From contig JAZRNN010000029.1 of assembly GCA_045648175.1 (NCBI GenBank), forward strand, positions 12,610-76,609: 64,000 nt of DNA, written 5' to 3'. Each line of letters opens with the position of its first letter. The first letter of the stretch is position 1. Below the pieces are notes generated by a model. The model had not been told where the DNA came from. It worked only from the letters and a program-made list of their open reading frames with translations, and did not search any database. This DNA comes from SIG440 sp045648175 (GTDB lineage Bacteria; Bacillota; Clostridia; Monoglobales; Monoglobaceae). The translations under genes and the position numbers were made by a program. Positions 35,031 to 45,358 of the stretch are shown piece after piece.

Positions 35031-35465
35031 ATGATAGCAATCGGTTGTGACCACGGCGGTATAAATTTAAAGGAAACAATCAAGAAATTTCTTGACGAAA
35101 AAGGATTGGAATATAAAGATTTTGGAACATACAGCACAGATTCGTGTGATTATCCTGATTATGCAAAAGCTGTTTGTGAAGGAGTTATTTCGGGTGAGTG
35201 TGAAAAGGGAATTTTAATTTGCGGAACAGGAATCGGGATGAGCATTGCTGCAAATAAAATAGATGGTATCCGTGCGGCACACGTTACAGATACATATAGT
35301 GCAAAAATGACCCGTGAGCATAATAATGCCAATGTAATTTGTCTTGGCGAAAGAATTACAGGATGCGACCTTGCACTTGAGATAGTTAATGCATATTTAA
35401 ATGCAGAGTTCCAGGGTGGAAGACATCAGAACAGAGTTGATAAGCTGATGGCTTTTGAAAAATAA
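35031..35465 (+). CDS. rpiB: Ribose-5-phosphate isomerase B
   Basis: A 144-residue RpiB/LacAB enzyme interconverting ribose 5-phosphate and ribulose 5-phosphate. It has MIAIGCDHGGINLKE, DFGTYSTDSCDYPDYA, GILICGTGIGMSIAANK (active-site Cys) and REHNNANVICLGER. The ribosome site AAAGGAGAG is strong. ispG follows after 23 bases. Confidence 0.95.
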   Translation: MIAIGCDHGGINLKETIKKFLDEKGLEYKDFGTYSTDSCDYPDYAKAVCEGVISGECEKGILICGTGIGMSIAANKIDGIRAAHVTDTYSAKMTREHNNANVICLGERITGCDLALEIVNAYLNAEFQGGRHQNRVDKLMAFEK

Positions 35466-35488
35466 ATATAAGAAGAGGTGGGGTATAA

Positions 35489-36532
35489 GTGAACAATATC
35501 CGCAAAGTTAAAATAGGTAATATTGAAATTGGTGGTGGAAACAAAATTGCCGTTCAGTCAATGACAACAGCATATACGGCAAACGTAGACAAGACAGTTG
35601 AGCAGATTAAAAATCTTGAAAAAGCAGGGTGTGATATTGTTCGTGTTGCGGTTTTGGATGAAGAAAGTGCAAAGGCTGTATATAGTATTAAAAAAAGAAT
35701 AAATATACCTCTTGTTGCGGACATTCATTTTGATTACCGCCTTGCCCTGACTTGTATGGAACGAGGAATTGATAAAATAAGAATTAATCCCGGAAATATT
35801 GGCAGTGAGGACAGAGCCAGGGCTGTATGTGAGGAAGCCAAGCGCCGTAATATTCCCATAAGAATAGGAGTAAACGGCGGTTCTCTTGAAAAAGAAATTT
35901 TAGAAAAGTATGGTGAGGCAACCCCTGAAGCTATGGTTGAAAGTGCGATGGGGCATGTAAAAATCTTAGAAAAATACGATTTTTATGATACGGTAATTTC
36001 GATTAAATCTTCGGATGTAAGAAAAACCATAGAGGCATATCGCTTAGCACGAGAGAGATTTGAATATCCCCTTCATTTAGGAGTTACAGAGGCTGGGACT
36101 TATAAAAGTGGAGTAATAAAATCTTCAATAGGTATAGGTTCGCTTTTAGCAGACGGCATAGGAGAAACCATTCGCGTATCGCTTACCGATGACCCCGTGC
36201 TTGAGGTTGAAACGGCCAAATCAATTTTAAAATCATTAAACCTTATTGATGAAGGAATTGAGGTTGTTTCGTGCCCGACTTGTGCGCGTTGCAAAATAAA
36301 TCTTATTCCTATTGCTAAGAAAGTTAACGAGAAGTTAGAGGGATGCGACAAAAAGCTGAAGGTTGCTGTTATGGGATGTGTGGTAAACGGTCCAGGTGAG
36401 GCAAAGGATGCGGATATTGGAATTGCCGGCGGTGACGGTTGTGCAGTTCTTTTTAAAAAGGGAAAAATTATAGGGAAAATACCGGAAGAAAAAATTGTGG
36501 AAACCCTTTTGAGAGAAATTGAAAAAATGTGA
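35489..36532 (+). CDS. ispG: 4-hydroxy-3-methylbut-2-en-1-yl diphosphate synthase
   Basis: The [4Fe-4S] enzyme of the MEP isoprenoid pathway, 347 residues. The start is GTG at 35489 with AGAGGTGG before it. Motifs are GGGNKIAVQSMTTAYTANVD, RINPGNIG, and cluster cysteines in SCPTCARCKIN and MGCVVNGPGEAKDADIG. It lies 11 bases before polC, as part of a plus-strand run. Confidence 0.95.
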   Translation: MNNIRKVKIGNIEIGGGNKIAVQSMTTAYTANVDKTVEQIKNLEKAGCDIVRVAVLDEESAKAVYSIKKRINIPLVADIHFDYRLALTCMERGIDKIRINPGNIGSEDRARAVCEEAKRRNIPIRIGVNGGSLEKEILEKYGEATPEAMVESAMGHVKILEKYDFYDTVISIKSSDVRKTIEAYRLARERFEYPLHLGVTEAGTYKSGVIKSSIGIGSLLADGIGETIRVSLTDDPVLEVETAKSILKSLNLIDEGIEVVSCPTCARCKINLIPIAKKVNEKLEGCDKKLKVAVMGCVVNGPGEAKDADIGIAGGDGCAVLFKKGKIIGKIPEEKIVETLLREIEKM

Positions 36533-36543
36533 GGATAATTTAA

Positions 36544-39500
36544 ATGCCGGGCTTATTGGATATTTTTGACAAGGTGACCATGCTTGAGTCTTTTGCAAAA
36601 AAGCTTGAAAAATTAGAAGTTATGGACTTTGTCGTTGATATAAATAGTAAATCGGTCAGGATTGTTTTAGGTGCAGACACAATTGTTGACAAGCCGGAAC
36701 TTTTTAGTTTTGTCGAGCAGGTAAAAAGTGTTTACAGCCTTAATGATGTTGATGTTAGAATTAAATACACGGGAGTAGGTTTCAGTGAAGAATATTACAG
36801 AAACCTACTTGTTTCGCTGTTTAGAAAAAGCAGTATATGCAAAGCCTTTTTGACAGGCAGTTATGGGGAACTGAGAGACGGAGTTCTTGAAATAAAAAAC
36901 GTTAAATGCGGCAGAGATATTCTTGAGAAAAACCGATGTTCCGAAATTCTTGCAGAAATTATAAGTTTTGAATTTGGTAAGAATATCCGTGTCGTAATAG
37001 ATGCTGAAGATATTGATATGGAAAGCTATTCTTTAGAAAAAGAAGAGCGTGTCAGCAATGAAGAAAGGCGTCTTGCAGAAATTGTTGCAAGCCGTGAGCC
37101 GTTGCCTATTCCTGAAGAAGACGAGGATGAGGAAGAAGATCTAGAAGATTACAGTACAAAAATGGGTCTTATTTACGGCAGAGCTATAAAAGAGAAAGTA
37201 ATGCCAATGATAGATATAGCTCCCGACGGGAAGATTTATTGTGTCAAGGGCGAAATTATAGATACCGAAGTTCGTGAAATAAGGAAGGACGGGGAGATTG
37301 CGTTTATTGCAGTCAACTTTGATATAGGAGATGATAATTGGGCAATATCCTGTGAATTGTTTGGTAAAGCCAAGGATGTAAAAAAGGTTGTTCCTGCCAT
37401 AAGAACAGGCAACATGCTTTCTGTCAGGGGCAGTTATAAGTATGACGAAAGAGCCCATGGCGAAAAGATGAAAGTTTTGTCTTTTGAAAGGCACGAGAGC
37501 GCTGCGCCCAGAACGGATAATGCAGAAAAGAAAAGGGTGGAATTGCACCTTCATACAAAAATGAGTGCAAAGGATGCGGTGTCGTCAGCGGCAGACCTTA
37601 TTAATCGCGCGGCAAAATGGGGTCACCCTGCAATTGCCATAACAGACCACGGTGTGGCACAGGCCTTCCCGGAAGCATTTTGCGCAGCAAAGAAGTTGAA
37701 AAAAGCAGGAACGCCAATTAAGGTTCTTTACGGAACGGAAGGCTATCTTGTCAATGACTTGCCGCTTAAGTCAAAAAAAGAAGAGGGGTTTAAAGATAAT
37801 ACATATATTGTTTTCGACATAGAAACCACAGGATTAAGCTTTGAGACAGAATCCTTTACTGAAATCGGTGCAGTTAAAATTTCAGGAGGAGAGGTTGTTG
37901 ACAGATTTTCACAGTTAATTAATCCTGAAAAACCGATACCTCAAAAGATTGTGGAGCTTACCGGCATACACGATAAAATGGTTGAAGGTATGCCGACAAT
38001 TAGTGAAGTTTTGCCCGAGTTCATAAAGTTTTGTGACGGAAATACTGTTGTTGCTCACAATGCAAAATTTGATGTGGGTTTTGTAAGGGCATTTGCAAAA
38101 AAGCAAGGATTGAGTTTTAAGAACGATGTTATAGATACAGTAGCTTTGTCAAGAGCGCTTTATCCTGACGAGCGTTCGCACAAGCTGAACATTGTTGCTA
38201 AAAGATTGGGTGTAACATTAGAAAATCATCATCGTGCAGTTGATGATGCAGAGGCATGTGCAGGAATATTCCTTAAGCTTATGGAAATGAAGGAAGAGCA
38301 CGACAAAGGAATGGGTGAGGAATATAACATAAAAACGAATCCTGAACTTTTGAAAAAAGAATCTAACCATATAATTATTATGGCAAAAAATGCTGTTGGG
38401 CTGAAAAATATGTATCAGCTTATATCTAAGTCAAATCTTGAGTATTTTTACAGAAGACCAAGAATCCCCAAAAGTGTTCTTGAAGAATATCGCGAAGGAC
38501 TTGTTATAGGCAGCGCCTGCGAACAAGGAGAGCTTTATATTGCAATAAAAGAAGGAAGGCCTATAGAAGAAATAAAAGAAATTGCCGACCTTTATGATTA
38601 TTTTGAAATTCAGCCACTTGGAAACAATGAATTTATGGTCAGGAGTGGTGAGGTTGACGGCAATGATGAGATTATTGAGATAAATAAAAGGATTGTTGCA
38701 TTGGGAGAAGAAATGAACAAACCAGTTGTGGCAACCTGTGATGTTCATTTTATGGACCCTGAGGAAGCAATGTACCGAAAAGTCCTTCTTGGCGCACAGG
38801 GTTTTGAGGATGCCGACAATCAGGCACCGTTGTTTTTCAGGACAACAGAGGAAATGCTTGAGGAATTCAGCTATCTTGGCAAGAATAAAGCGTATGAGGT
38901 GGTTGTAACCAATACAAACCTTGTTGCTGATATGATAGAGGACATTGAGCCTTTGAAGGATGGCTCATATCCCCCATCAATTGAAAACTGCGAGCAGGAC
39001 CTTGAGGATATGTGTCATAAGCGTGCTTATGAAATTTACGGGGATGAGCTGCCCGAGATTGTTCAGAAGAGAATGGACAGGGAACTTGGCTGTATTCTGG
39101 GCTATGGTTATGCCGTAATGTATATGATTGCTCACAAGCTGGTTAAAAAATCAAACGAAGCGGGATATTTGGTTGGGTCGCGCGGCTCGGTTGGTTCATC
39201 GTTTGCGGCATTTCTTGCCGGAATTACCGAGGTTAATGCTCTTGCGCCTCATTATATTTGCCCCAAATGTAAAAAAAGTATCTTTTTTACCGAAGGTGAA
39301 TATAACATAGGCATTGATATGCCCGACAAGGATTGTCCTGACTGCGGCGAGAGAATGAGGAAAGACGGATTTAACATTCCATTTGAAACATTCCTTGGTT
39401 TTGAAGGCGATAAAGTTCCTGATATTGACCTTAACTTCTCAGGTGAGTATCAGGCAACAGCTCACAAATATGTTGGTGAGTTGTTTGGTGAAGAATTTGT

Positions 39501-40860
39501 GTTTAAGGCAGGAACAATCGGTACTATTGCTGAAAAGAATGCAATCGGCTATGCAAGAAAGTATTATGAGCAAAAGGGCATTACACCAACTCGTGCGGAA
39601 CTGAAAAGAGCCTCTAAAGGGTTGGAAGGAGTAAAAAATACAACCGGTCAGCATCCGGGTGGTATTATTGTTTGTCCCAAGACAATGAACATTCACGATT
39701 TTTGTCCTGTTCAGCATCCGGCAGAAAAGGTGGATTCGGGTATTATTACAACTCACTTTGATTTCCATTCAATTCACGATAATTTGTTGAAGCTTGATAT
39801 ACTGGGACATGATGACCCGTCTACCATAAGGATGCTTGAAAATCTTACAGGTCTTGACGCAACAAAAATACCACTTGATGACCCGGAAACCATGAGAATA
39901 TTTTCAAGCACCGAAACCATAGGGGTAACTCCGGAACAGATAAAGAGCAAGGTGGGAACGTTTGGTATTCCAGAATTTGGCACAAACTTTACCCGACAGA
40001 TGTTGCTTGACACGTTACCAACCACATTCTATGAGCTTGTTCTCATCGCAGGACTTTCTCACGGTACGGATGTGTGGCTGGGAAACGCTCAGGAGCTTAT
40101 TAAAGCAGGGACGGCAACACTTTCAGAAGTTATTGGTGTTCGTGACGATATTATGACTTATCTTATGAATAAGGGAGTAGAGCCCAAAATGGCGTTCACC
40201 ATCATGGAGTTTGTAAGAAAAGGACGTGCTGCAAAGGAAGGTATGCCCGAGAATTTTGAGCAGGCAATGATTGAGAATAAAGTTCCCGAATGGTATATTG
40301 ATTCCTGTAAAAAGATTAAATATATGTTCCCTAAAGCACATGCGGCAGCGTATGTAATGATGGCATTTAGAGTTGCATATTTTAAGGTGCACTATCCGTT
40401 GGAGTTTTATATTGCATACTACACTGTTCGCGCAGACTTATTCGATGGAAAGATTATGGCAAAGGGTGATGAACATCTGCAAGCAGAGATGAAAAAGCTC
40501 CTTGACAGACAAAACGAATGGTCGGCAACCGATAAAAGTGTGTTTACCATTTGCGAAATTGTTCATGAAATGTATCAAAGGGGAATAGAGTTTGTGCCTG
40601 TTGACATTTATGAGTCGGATGCATTTAACTTTCAGAGGGTTGACGGAAAAATCAGACTTCCTATCAATGCCTTTCAGGGTGTTGGTGATGCAGCGGCGCA
40701 GAATATTGTTGAGGCGCGAAAGGAAGGGGAGTTTTTATCCATTGAAGACTTGAAGCAAAGGGCAAAGCTCACCAAGACCGTAATTGAAACACTGCAGGAA
40801 AATGGTTGCCTTAAGGGTATGACCGAAACAAGCCAGATATCACTTTTTGATGAAATATAA
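36544..40860 (+). CDS. polC: DNA polymerase III alpha subunit, PolC type
   Basis: The replicative polymerase of Firmicutes, 1438 residues. An N-terminal domain and OB fold (about 220-320) precede a split PHP domain (ELHLHTKMSAKDAVSS near 332), with a DEDDh proofreading exonuclease inserted (VFDIETTGLSFETESFTEIG near 425; HRAVDDAEA). A zinc site (CPKC near 906, CPDC near 930) precedes the palm catalytic PDIDLNFSG near 959. The C-terminal helix-hairpin-helix region ends TSQISLFDEI. Catalytic residues look intact and length is normal. Confidence 0.98.
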   Translation: MPGLLDIFDKVTMLESFAKKLEKLEVMDFVVDINSKSVRIVLGADTIVDKPELFSFVEQVKSVYSLNDVDVRIKYTGVGFSEEYYRNLLVSLFRKSSICKAFLTGSYGELRDGVLEIKNVKCGRDILEKNRCSEILAEIISFEFGKNIRVVIDAEDIDMESYSLEKEERVSNEERRLAEIVASREPLPIPEEDEDEEEDLEDYSTKMGLIYGRAIKEKVMPMIDIAPDGKIYCVKGEIIDTEVREIRKDGEIAFIAVNFDIGDDNWAISCELFGKAKDVKKVVPAIRTGNMLSVRGSYKYDERAHGEKMKVLSFERHESAAPRTDNAEKKRVELHLHTKMSAKDAVSSAADLINRAAKWGHPAIAITDHGVAQAFPEAFCAAKKLKKAGTPIKVLYGTEGYLVNDLPLKSKKEEGFKDNTYIVFDIETTGLSFETESFTEIGAVKISGGEVVDRFSQLINPEKPIPQKIVELTGIHDKMVEGMPTISEVLPEFIKFCDGNTVVAHNAKFDVGFVRAFAKKQGLSFKNDVIDTVALSRALYPDERSHKLNIVAKRLGVTLENHHRAVDDAEACAGIFLKLMEMKEEHDKGMGEEYNIKTNPELLKKESNHIIIMAKNAVGLKNMYQLISKSNLEYFYRRPRIPKSVLEEYREGLVIGSACEQGELYIAIKEGRPIEEIKEIADLYDYFEIQPLGNNEFMVRSGEVDGNDEIIEINKRIVALGEEMNKPVVATCDVHFMDPEEAMYRKVLLGAQGFEDADNQAPLFFRTTEEMLEEFSYLGKNKAYEVVVTNTNLVADMIEDIEPLKDGSYPPSIENCEQDLEDMCHKRAYEIYGDELPEIVQKRMDRELGCILGYGYAVMYMIAHKLVKKSNEAGYLVGSRGSVGSSFAAFLAGITEVNALAPHYICPKCKKSIFFTEGEYNIGIDMPDKDCPDCGERMRKDGFNIPFETFLGFEGDKVPDIDLNFSGEYQATAHKYVGELFGEEFVFKAGTIGTIAEKNAIGYARKYYEQKGITPTRAELKRASKGLEGVKNTTGQHPGGIIVCPKTMNIHDFCPVQHPAEKVDSGIITTHFDFHSIHDNLLKLDILGHDDPSTIRMLENLTGLDATKIPLDDPETMRIFSSTETIGVTPEQIKSKVGTFGIPEFGTNFTRQMLLDTLPTTFYELVLIAGLSHGTDVWLGNAQELIKAGTATLSEVIGVRDDIMTYLMNKGVEPKMAFTIMEFVRKGRAAKEGMPENFEQAMIENKVPEWYIDSCKKIKYMFPKAHAAAYVMMAFRVAYFKVHYPLEFYIAYYTVRADLFDGKIMAKGDEHLQAEMKKLLDRQNEWSATDKSVFTICEIVHEMYQRGIEFVPVDIYESDAFNFQRVDGKIRLPINAFQGVGDAAAQNIVEARKEGEFLSIEDLKQRAKLTKTVIETLQENGCLKGMTETSQISLFDEI

Positions 40861-40877
40861 GGAAAGAGGAAACAAAA

Positions 40878-43034
40878 ATGACTATTGCTGAAAAACTTGC
40901 ACAAGAACTGAATTTAAAACAATGGCAGGCGGACAACACCGTTGCTTTGCTTGATGAAGGTAATACCATTCCGTTTATTTCCCGTTATCGTAAAGAGGCT
41001 ACGGGAGAACTAAACGACGAGATTTTGCGTACCTTCTTTGACAGACTTACTTATCTTAGAAATATGGAGGAGAGAAAGGCGGATATCAAGAGAATAATTG
41101 AGGAGCAGGGAAAGCTTACCGAAGAGCTTGTGGCAGAAATTGATAAGGCTGAAAAACTTTCGGAGCTTGAAGATATTTACCGTCCTTACCGTCCCAAACG
41201 CAGAACCCGTGCAACAGTTGCTAAAGAAAAGGGACTGGAGCCTTTGGCAACAATTATATATATTCAAAATTCCAAGGCAAATTCGGTTGAAGAGTTGGCG
41301 GCGGAGTATGTTGATGCCGAAAAAGGCGTTGAGACGGTTGAGGATGCTTTACAGGGCGCAATGGATATTATCGCAGAAATAATCTCAGATAATGCAGAAC
41401 ACCGCAAGGAAATTCGTGAAATTACTACAAAAACCGGATTTTTGCAATCAAAGGCAGCGACCGAGGAAGATTCTGTTTACCGTCTGTATTATGATTTTAC
41501 CGAACCGGTAACAAAAGCAGTCCCACATAGGGTTCTTGCTGTTGACCGCGGTGAAAATGAAAAATTTTTAACAGTTACCATAGCTTGTGATGAGGAAAAA
41601 ATACTAAAATACCTTAAAGATGCAGAAGTTACAGACACCAGCTCTGTTACTGCACATCTTGTTGAAACTGCGGCTGAGGACGCGTATAACAGACTTATTC
41701 AGCCAAGCATAGAGCGTGAAATTCGCAACGAGCTTACCGATATGGCTCAGGAGCAGGCGATGCAGGTATTCAAGGTAAACCTCAAAAATCTTCTTATGCA
41801 GGCGCCCATTCGTGATCAGGTTGTTCTGGGCCTTGACCCGGGCTATCGTACGGGCTGTAAGGTAGGCGTTGTAGACTCAACCGGCAAGGTGCTTGATACA
41901 GGGGTAATTTATATAACCCATTCAGATGCACAGAGAGAATCTGCAAAAACTCTTATTAAAAATCTTATCAAAAAGTACGGCATAACTCTTATTTCAATAG
42001 GAAACGGAACGGCCTCAAAGGAAACCGAGATTTTTGCAGCAAACCTTATAAAAGAAATACCCGAATGCAAGACAAAATATATAATAACTAATGAGGCGGG
42101 GGCGTCTGTTTATTCTGCGTCAAAGCTGGCGACAGAAGAATTCCCTGATTTTGATGTAACTCAGCGTAGTGCTATCTCTATTGCAAGACGTGTCCAGGAC
42201 CCGCTTGCAGAACTTGTTAAAATTGAGCCAAAGGCAATTGGAGTAGGACAGTATCAGCATGATATGAATCAAAAGCGGCTTGGCGAAGTTCTTGGAGGTG
42301 TTGTTGAAGACTGTGTTAACAGTGTGGGTGTTGACCTGAACACTGCATCTGTTCCGCTTCTTCAATATGTATCGGGAATAAACTCTACAATTGCTACCAA
42401 TATTGTCAAATTCAGGGAAGAAGAGGGTGGTTTTACAAGCAGAGCACAGCTTAAAAAGGTTGGAAAGTTAGGACCTAAGGCTTTTCAGCAGTGCGCGGGC
42501 TTTTTGAGAATTGTAGGAGGGAAAAATGTCCTTGATAATACTGCGGTTCATCCCGAGGCTTATGATGCAGCAGAAAAATTGATTGAATATTTAGGATATA
42601 CCCTGAAAGATGTTGAAAAAGGCCAGCTTGGCGATATCAAGACTCGTATGAAGGATAGAGATTTAACAGCACTTGCGGCAGAATTGGAGATTGGCGTTCC
42701 AACGTTGCGTGATATAGTTGATGAAATAATCAAACCGGGACGTGACCCACGTGATTCGGTTGAACAGCCTCTTCTTCGTGAGGACGTTATGGGGATGGAG
42801 GATTTAAAACCGGATATGGTGCTTACGGGCACGGTAAGAAATGTAATTGATTTTGGTGCGTTTGTGGACATAGGTGTTCATCAGGATGGTCTTGTTCATA
42901 TATCGCAGCTTTGCGACCGTTATGTTAAGCATCCTATGGATGTTGTGTCCATTGGTGACATTGTCAAGGTGAAGGTTCTTGAGGTTGATATTCAGAAAAA
43001 GAGAATTTCTCTGACGATGAAAGGAATTGATTAG
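40878..43034 (+). CDS. tex: Tex-family RNA-binding transcription accessory protein
   Basis: A 718-residue Tex protein. The N-terminal helical region has TIPFISRYRKEATGELND; a YqgF-like domain starts near 312 (VVLGLDPGYRTGCKVGVVD); helix-hairpin-helix repeats follow (ATNIVKFREEEGGFTSR); and an S1 RNA-binding domain lies at about 645-718 (VRNVIDFGAFVDIGVHQDG). Tex binds nucleic acid and influences transcription; the precise role is unclear. It begins 17 bases after polC. Confidence 0.95.
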   Translation: MTIAEKLAQELNLKQWQADNTVALLDEGNTIPFISRYRKEATGELNDEILRTFFDRLTYLRNMEERKADIKRIIEEQGKLTEELVAEIDKAEKLSELEDIYRPYRPKRRTRATVAKEKGLEPLATIIYIQNSKANSVEELAAEYVDAEKGVETVEDALQGAMDIIAEIISDNAEHRKEIREITTKTGFLQSKAATEEDSVYRLYYDFTEPVTKAVPHRVLAVDRGENEKFLTVTIACDEEKILKYLKDAEVTDTSSVTAHLVETAAEDAYNRLIQPSIEREIRNELTDMAQEQAMQVFKVNLKNLLMQAPIRDQVVLGLDPGYRTGCKVGVVDSTGKVLDTGVIYITHSDAQRESAKTLIKNLIKKYGITLISIGNGTASKETEIFAANLIKEIPECKTKYIITNEAGASVYSASKLATEEFPDFDVTQRSAISIARRVQDPLAELVKIEPKAIGVGQYQHDMNQKRLGEVLGGVVEDCVNSVGVDLNTASVPLLQYVSGINSTIATNIVKFREEEGGFTSRAQLKKVGKLGPKAFQQCAGFLRIVGGKNVLDNTAVHPEAYDAAEKLIEYLGYTLKDVEKGQLGDIKTRMKDRDLTALAAELEIGVPTLRDIVDEIIKPGRDPRDSVEQPLLREDVMGMEDLKPDMVLTGTVRNVIDFGAFVDIGVHQDGLVHISQLCDRYVKHPMDVVSIGDIVKVKVLEVDIQKKRISLTMKGID

Positions 43035-43036
43035 GA

Positions 43037-44371
43037 GTGAAATCGTTTTATAGAAGCTTTTTTCTGCTTTTGGTACCAATGGCGCTAAAGGAACTTGTGG
43101 CGGCACTTATTAATCTGCTTGATAGCGTAATGCTTGGTGGATTTGGGAAGGACGTTATTGCGGCAATAGGAATTGCCAATCAGTGGTATTTCTTTTTTGG
43201 GGTTCTTACTTTTGGCATCTGCGGCGGTGCAGGAGTGTTTGCGGCACAGTATTGGGGTGCAAATAATATAGGCAAGGTGCGTAAGGTTTTGGGAATAAAT
43301 CTCCTTCTTGTGACGTTGGTTTCGACAGCATTTATTTTAGTCTCAGTTTGTGCACCTGAATTTATAATACGAATTTTTCGTAAAGATGTTGCGGTGGTAG
43401 ACTATGGCGTGCGTTATCTCAGGATTGCTTGCTTTTCGTACCTTTTTTCGGGAATTACAGCAGCTTATGATATGAGTCTTTGCTGTAGCGAGAAGGCGAA
43501 TATTCCGTTTATAGCAAGATTTGTAGGGCTTTTTGTAAATATCTTTATGAACTGGGTGCTTATATTTGGAAAGCTGGGATTACCTGAACTGGGTGTCGAA
43601 GGTGCGGCGATTGCAACAATCATTGCCCGAGCATCAGAACTTGGAATAATTTTATGCGTTGTTTATAAAAAGAAGCTTATTCAGGCAGCAAACGTATTTG
43701 AACTTATTAAAATACCCAAGGGTATGATTGGCGGGTATTTTAAAGCGGCGCTGCCGGTTACTCTTAATGAAGGGGCTTGGGCGCTTGGAACAATTGTTTA
43801 CTCCTGGGTGTTTTCCCAGATAAGCACAGATGCAGTAGTGATTATAACCATAGTGCAGAATATTGAAAGGCTATTGCTTGTGTTCTTTCATGGTGGCGGA
43901 AATGCTGCGGGAATTCTTGTTGGAAAACTTGTTGGTGCAGGAGAGAGCGAGCAGGCGTATTTGGTTTCTAAAAAACTATGCTTTATGAATATGGCGTTTT
44001 CTTTGTGCATTTCTGTTGTGTTTGTTATAATAAGACCGCTTGTTTTGATTCCCTATAATATAACGCCGGAGATTTATTCTGAGGCTTTGAGGATTTTGTT
44101 TATGACTGCCATTATTATGAATGTTAAGGCTTTAACGTTTTTCTTTATAGTAGGAATATTCCGAAATGGCGGAGACACAAGGAGTGCCGCAATTATAGAT
44201 ATTGTATCAATGTGGCTTGTGGGAGTTCCTTTGGCAATTATATCAGGTCTAGTCTTTAAGCTTCCTCTTGTGGTAATATATCTCTGTATGATGGGAGAAG
44301 AAGTGATAAAGCTTGTGCTTTTAATCCCAAGATTTATTAGTAAGAAGTGGATAAAAAATTTAGTTAGATGA
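43037..44371 (+). CDS. MATE family efflux transporter
   Basis: A 444-residue membrane protein with about 12 predicted helices in two homologous halves and MATE phrases (NLLDSVMLGGFGKDVIAA, GAGVFAAQYWGA, GVEGAAIATIIAR, NGGDTRSAAIIDI). MATE proteins export drugs or metabolites using Na+ or H+. The start is GTG at 43037, 2 bases after the tex stop, with AAGGA about 11 bases upstream inside tex. The substrate is unknown. Confidence 0.92.
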   Translation: MKSFYRSFFLLLVPMALKELVAALINLLDSVMLGGFGKDVIAAIGIANQWYFFFGVLTFGICGGAGVFAAQYWGANNIGKVRKVLGINLLLVTLVSTAFILVSVCAPEFIIRIFRKDVAVVDYGVRYLRIACFSYLFSGITAAYDMSLCCSEKANIPFIARFVGLFVNIFMNWVLIFGKLGLPELGVEGAAIATIIARASELGIILCVVYKKKLIQAANVFELIKIPKGMIGGYFKAALPVTLNEGAWALGTIVYSWVFSQISTDAVVIITIVQNIERLLLVFFHGGGNAAGILVGKLVGAGESEQAYLVSKKLCFMNMAFSLCISVVFVIIRPLVLIPYNITPEIYSEALRILFMTAIIMNVKALTFFFIVGIFRNGGDTRSAAIIDIVSMWLVGVPLAIISGLVFKLPLVVIYLCMMGEEVIKLVLLIPRFISKKWIKNLVR

Positions 44372-44375
44372 CAAA

Positions 44376-44391
44376 TGTTTCACGTGAAACA
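44376..44391. promoter_or_regulatory. parS centromere site 1
   Basis: TGTTTCACGTGAAACA, a perfect 16-bp palindrome identical to the Firmicute ParB-binding consensus, directly after the MATE stop. Confidence 0.95.
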
Positions 44392-44465
44392 TTGGGGCAA
44401 CACGGTCTTTGTAAGTGGTTGCTCCTTTTTTGTTTGAAAATATTGGTTCCCACACAGTGTAAAAA

Positions 44466-44481
44466 TGTTTCACGTGAAACA
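44466..44481. promoter_or_regulatory. parS centromere site 2
   Basis: Second perfect TGTTTCACGTGAAACA, 90 bp from the first, and 20 bp upstream of the parA -35. Confidence 0.95.
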
Positions 44482-44500
44482 ATTTTTTTGTTATTATATA

Positions 44501-44529
44501 TTGTAATTTTTCGAAAAAAGTGGTAGAAT
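44501..44529 (+). promoter_or_regulatory. parA promoter
   Basis: -35 TTGTAA (44501-44506), 17-base spacer, -10 TAGAAT (44524-44529). Its closeness to parS suggests ParB spreading may affect it. Confidence 0.6.
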
Positions 44530-44558
44530 GAATATACATCATAAAAAGGGGGAGTACA

Positions 44559-45323
44559 ATGGGAAAGGTTATTGCAATTGCAAACCAAAAAGGCGGCGTT
44601 GGCAAGACTACAACTGCAGTTAATCTTAGCGCTTGTCTTGGGAAGCTGGGAAAAAAAACTCTGCTTATAGATATTGACCCGCAAGGCAATACCACAAGTG
44701 GTATTGGTGTTGACCCAAGGACGGTAGAGGCTTCTGTGTATGACTGTATTATAAATGATGTGCCGATGAGCGAGATTTTAATTGATACGGGATTTGATAA
44801 TCTTTGGATATGTCCGTCAAATATTAATTTGGCAGGTGCGGAATTAGAGCTTGTTATGAAAGAAAATCGCGAGTATGTGCTGAAAAATTCAATAAATGAA
44901 ATAAAAAAAGACTTTGATTTTATATTTATTGACTGTCCGCCCTCGCTTGGTCTTATAACGTTGAATTCATTTTCGGCAGCGGATTCCATTCTTGTGCCTA
45001 TTCAGTGTGAGTATTATGCGCTTGAAGGTTTAAGTCAATTGACAAATACAATAAAAATGGTAAAAAAAGGCCTGAATCCGGAGCTACAGATGGAAGGCGT
45101 GTTGCTGACAATGTTTGATGCAAGAACAAATCTTTCAATCCAAGTAGTTGATGAAGTAAAGAAGTTCTTTCGCGATAAAGTGTACAGCACGATAATTCCT
45201 CGAAATGTAAGACTTTCAGAGGCTCCCAGCTTTGGTATGCCAATTATCGAATATGATAAGCATTCCAAAGGAGCAGAATGCTATACCAATTTGGCAAAGG
45301 AACTTGTCGCACGCAATAAATAA
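44559..45323 (+). CDS. parA: Chromosome partitioning ATPase ParA/Soj
   Basis: A 254-residue Walker-type ATPase: AIANQKGGVGKTTTAVNLSA (deviant Walker A), DIDPQGNTTSGIG (A'), and FIFIDCPPSLGLITLNS (Walker B). It works with ParB on parS-bound DNA for origin segregation and, in Bacillus, regulates DnaA. parB begins 35 bases after it. Confidence 0.96.
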   Translation: MGKVIAIANQKGGVGKTTTAVNLSACLGKLGKKTLLIDIDPQGNTTSGIGVDPRTVEASVYDCIINDVPMSEILIDTGFDNLWICPSNINLAGAELELVMKENREYVLKNSINEIKKDFDFIFIDCPPSLGLITLNSFSAADSILVPIQCEYYALEGLSQLTNTIKMVKKGLNPELQMEGVLLTMFDARTNLSIQVVDEVKKFFRDKVYSTIIPRNVRLSEAPSFGMPIIEYDKHSKGAECYTNLAKELVARNK

Positions 45324-45358
45324 AAACATCCTTGCTTTAAAAAAAGGAGTGATATAAT

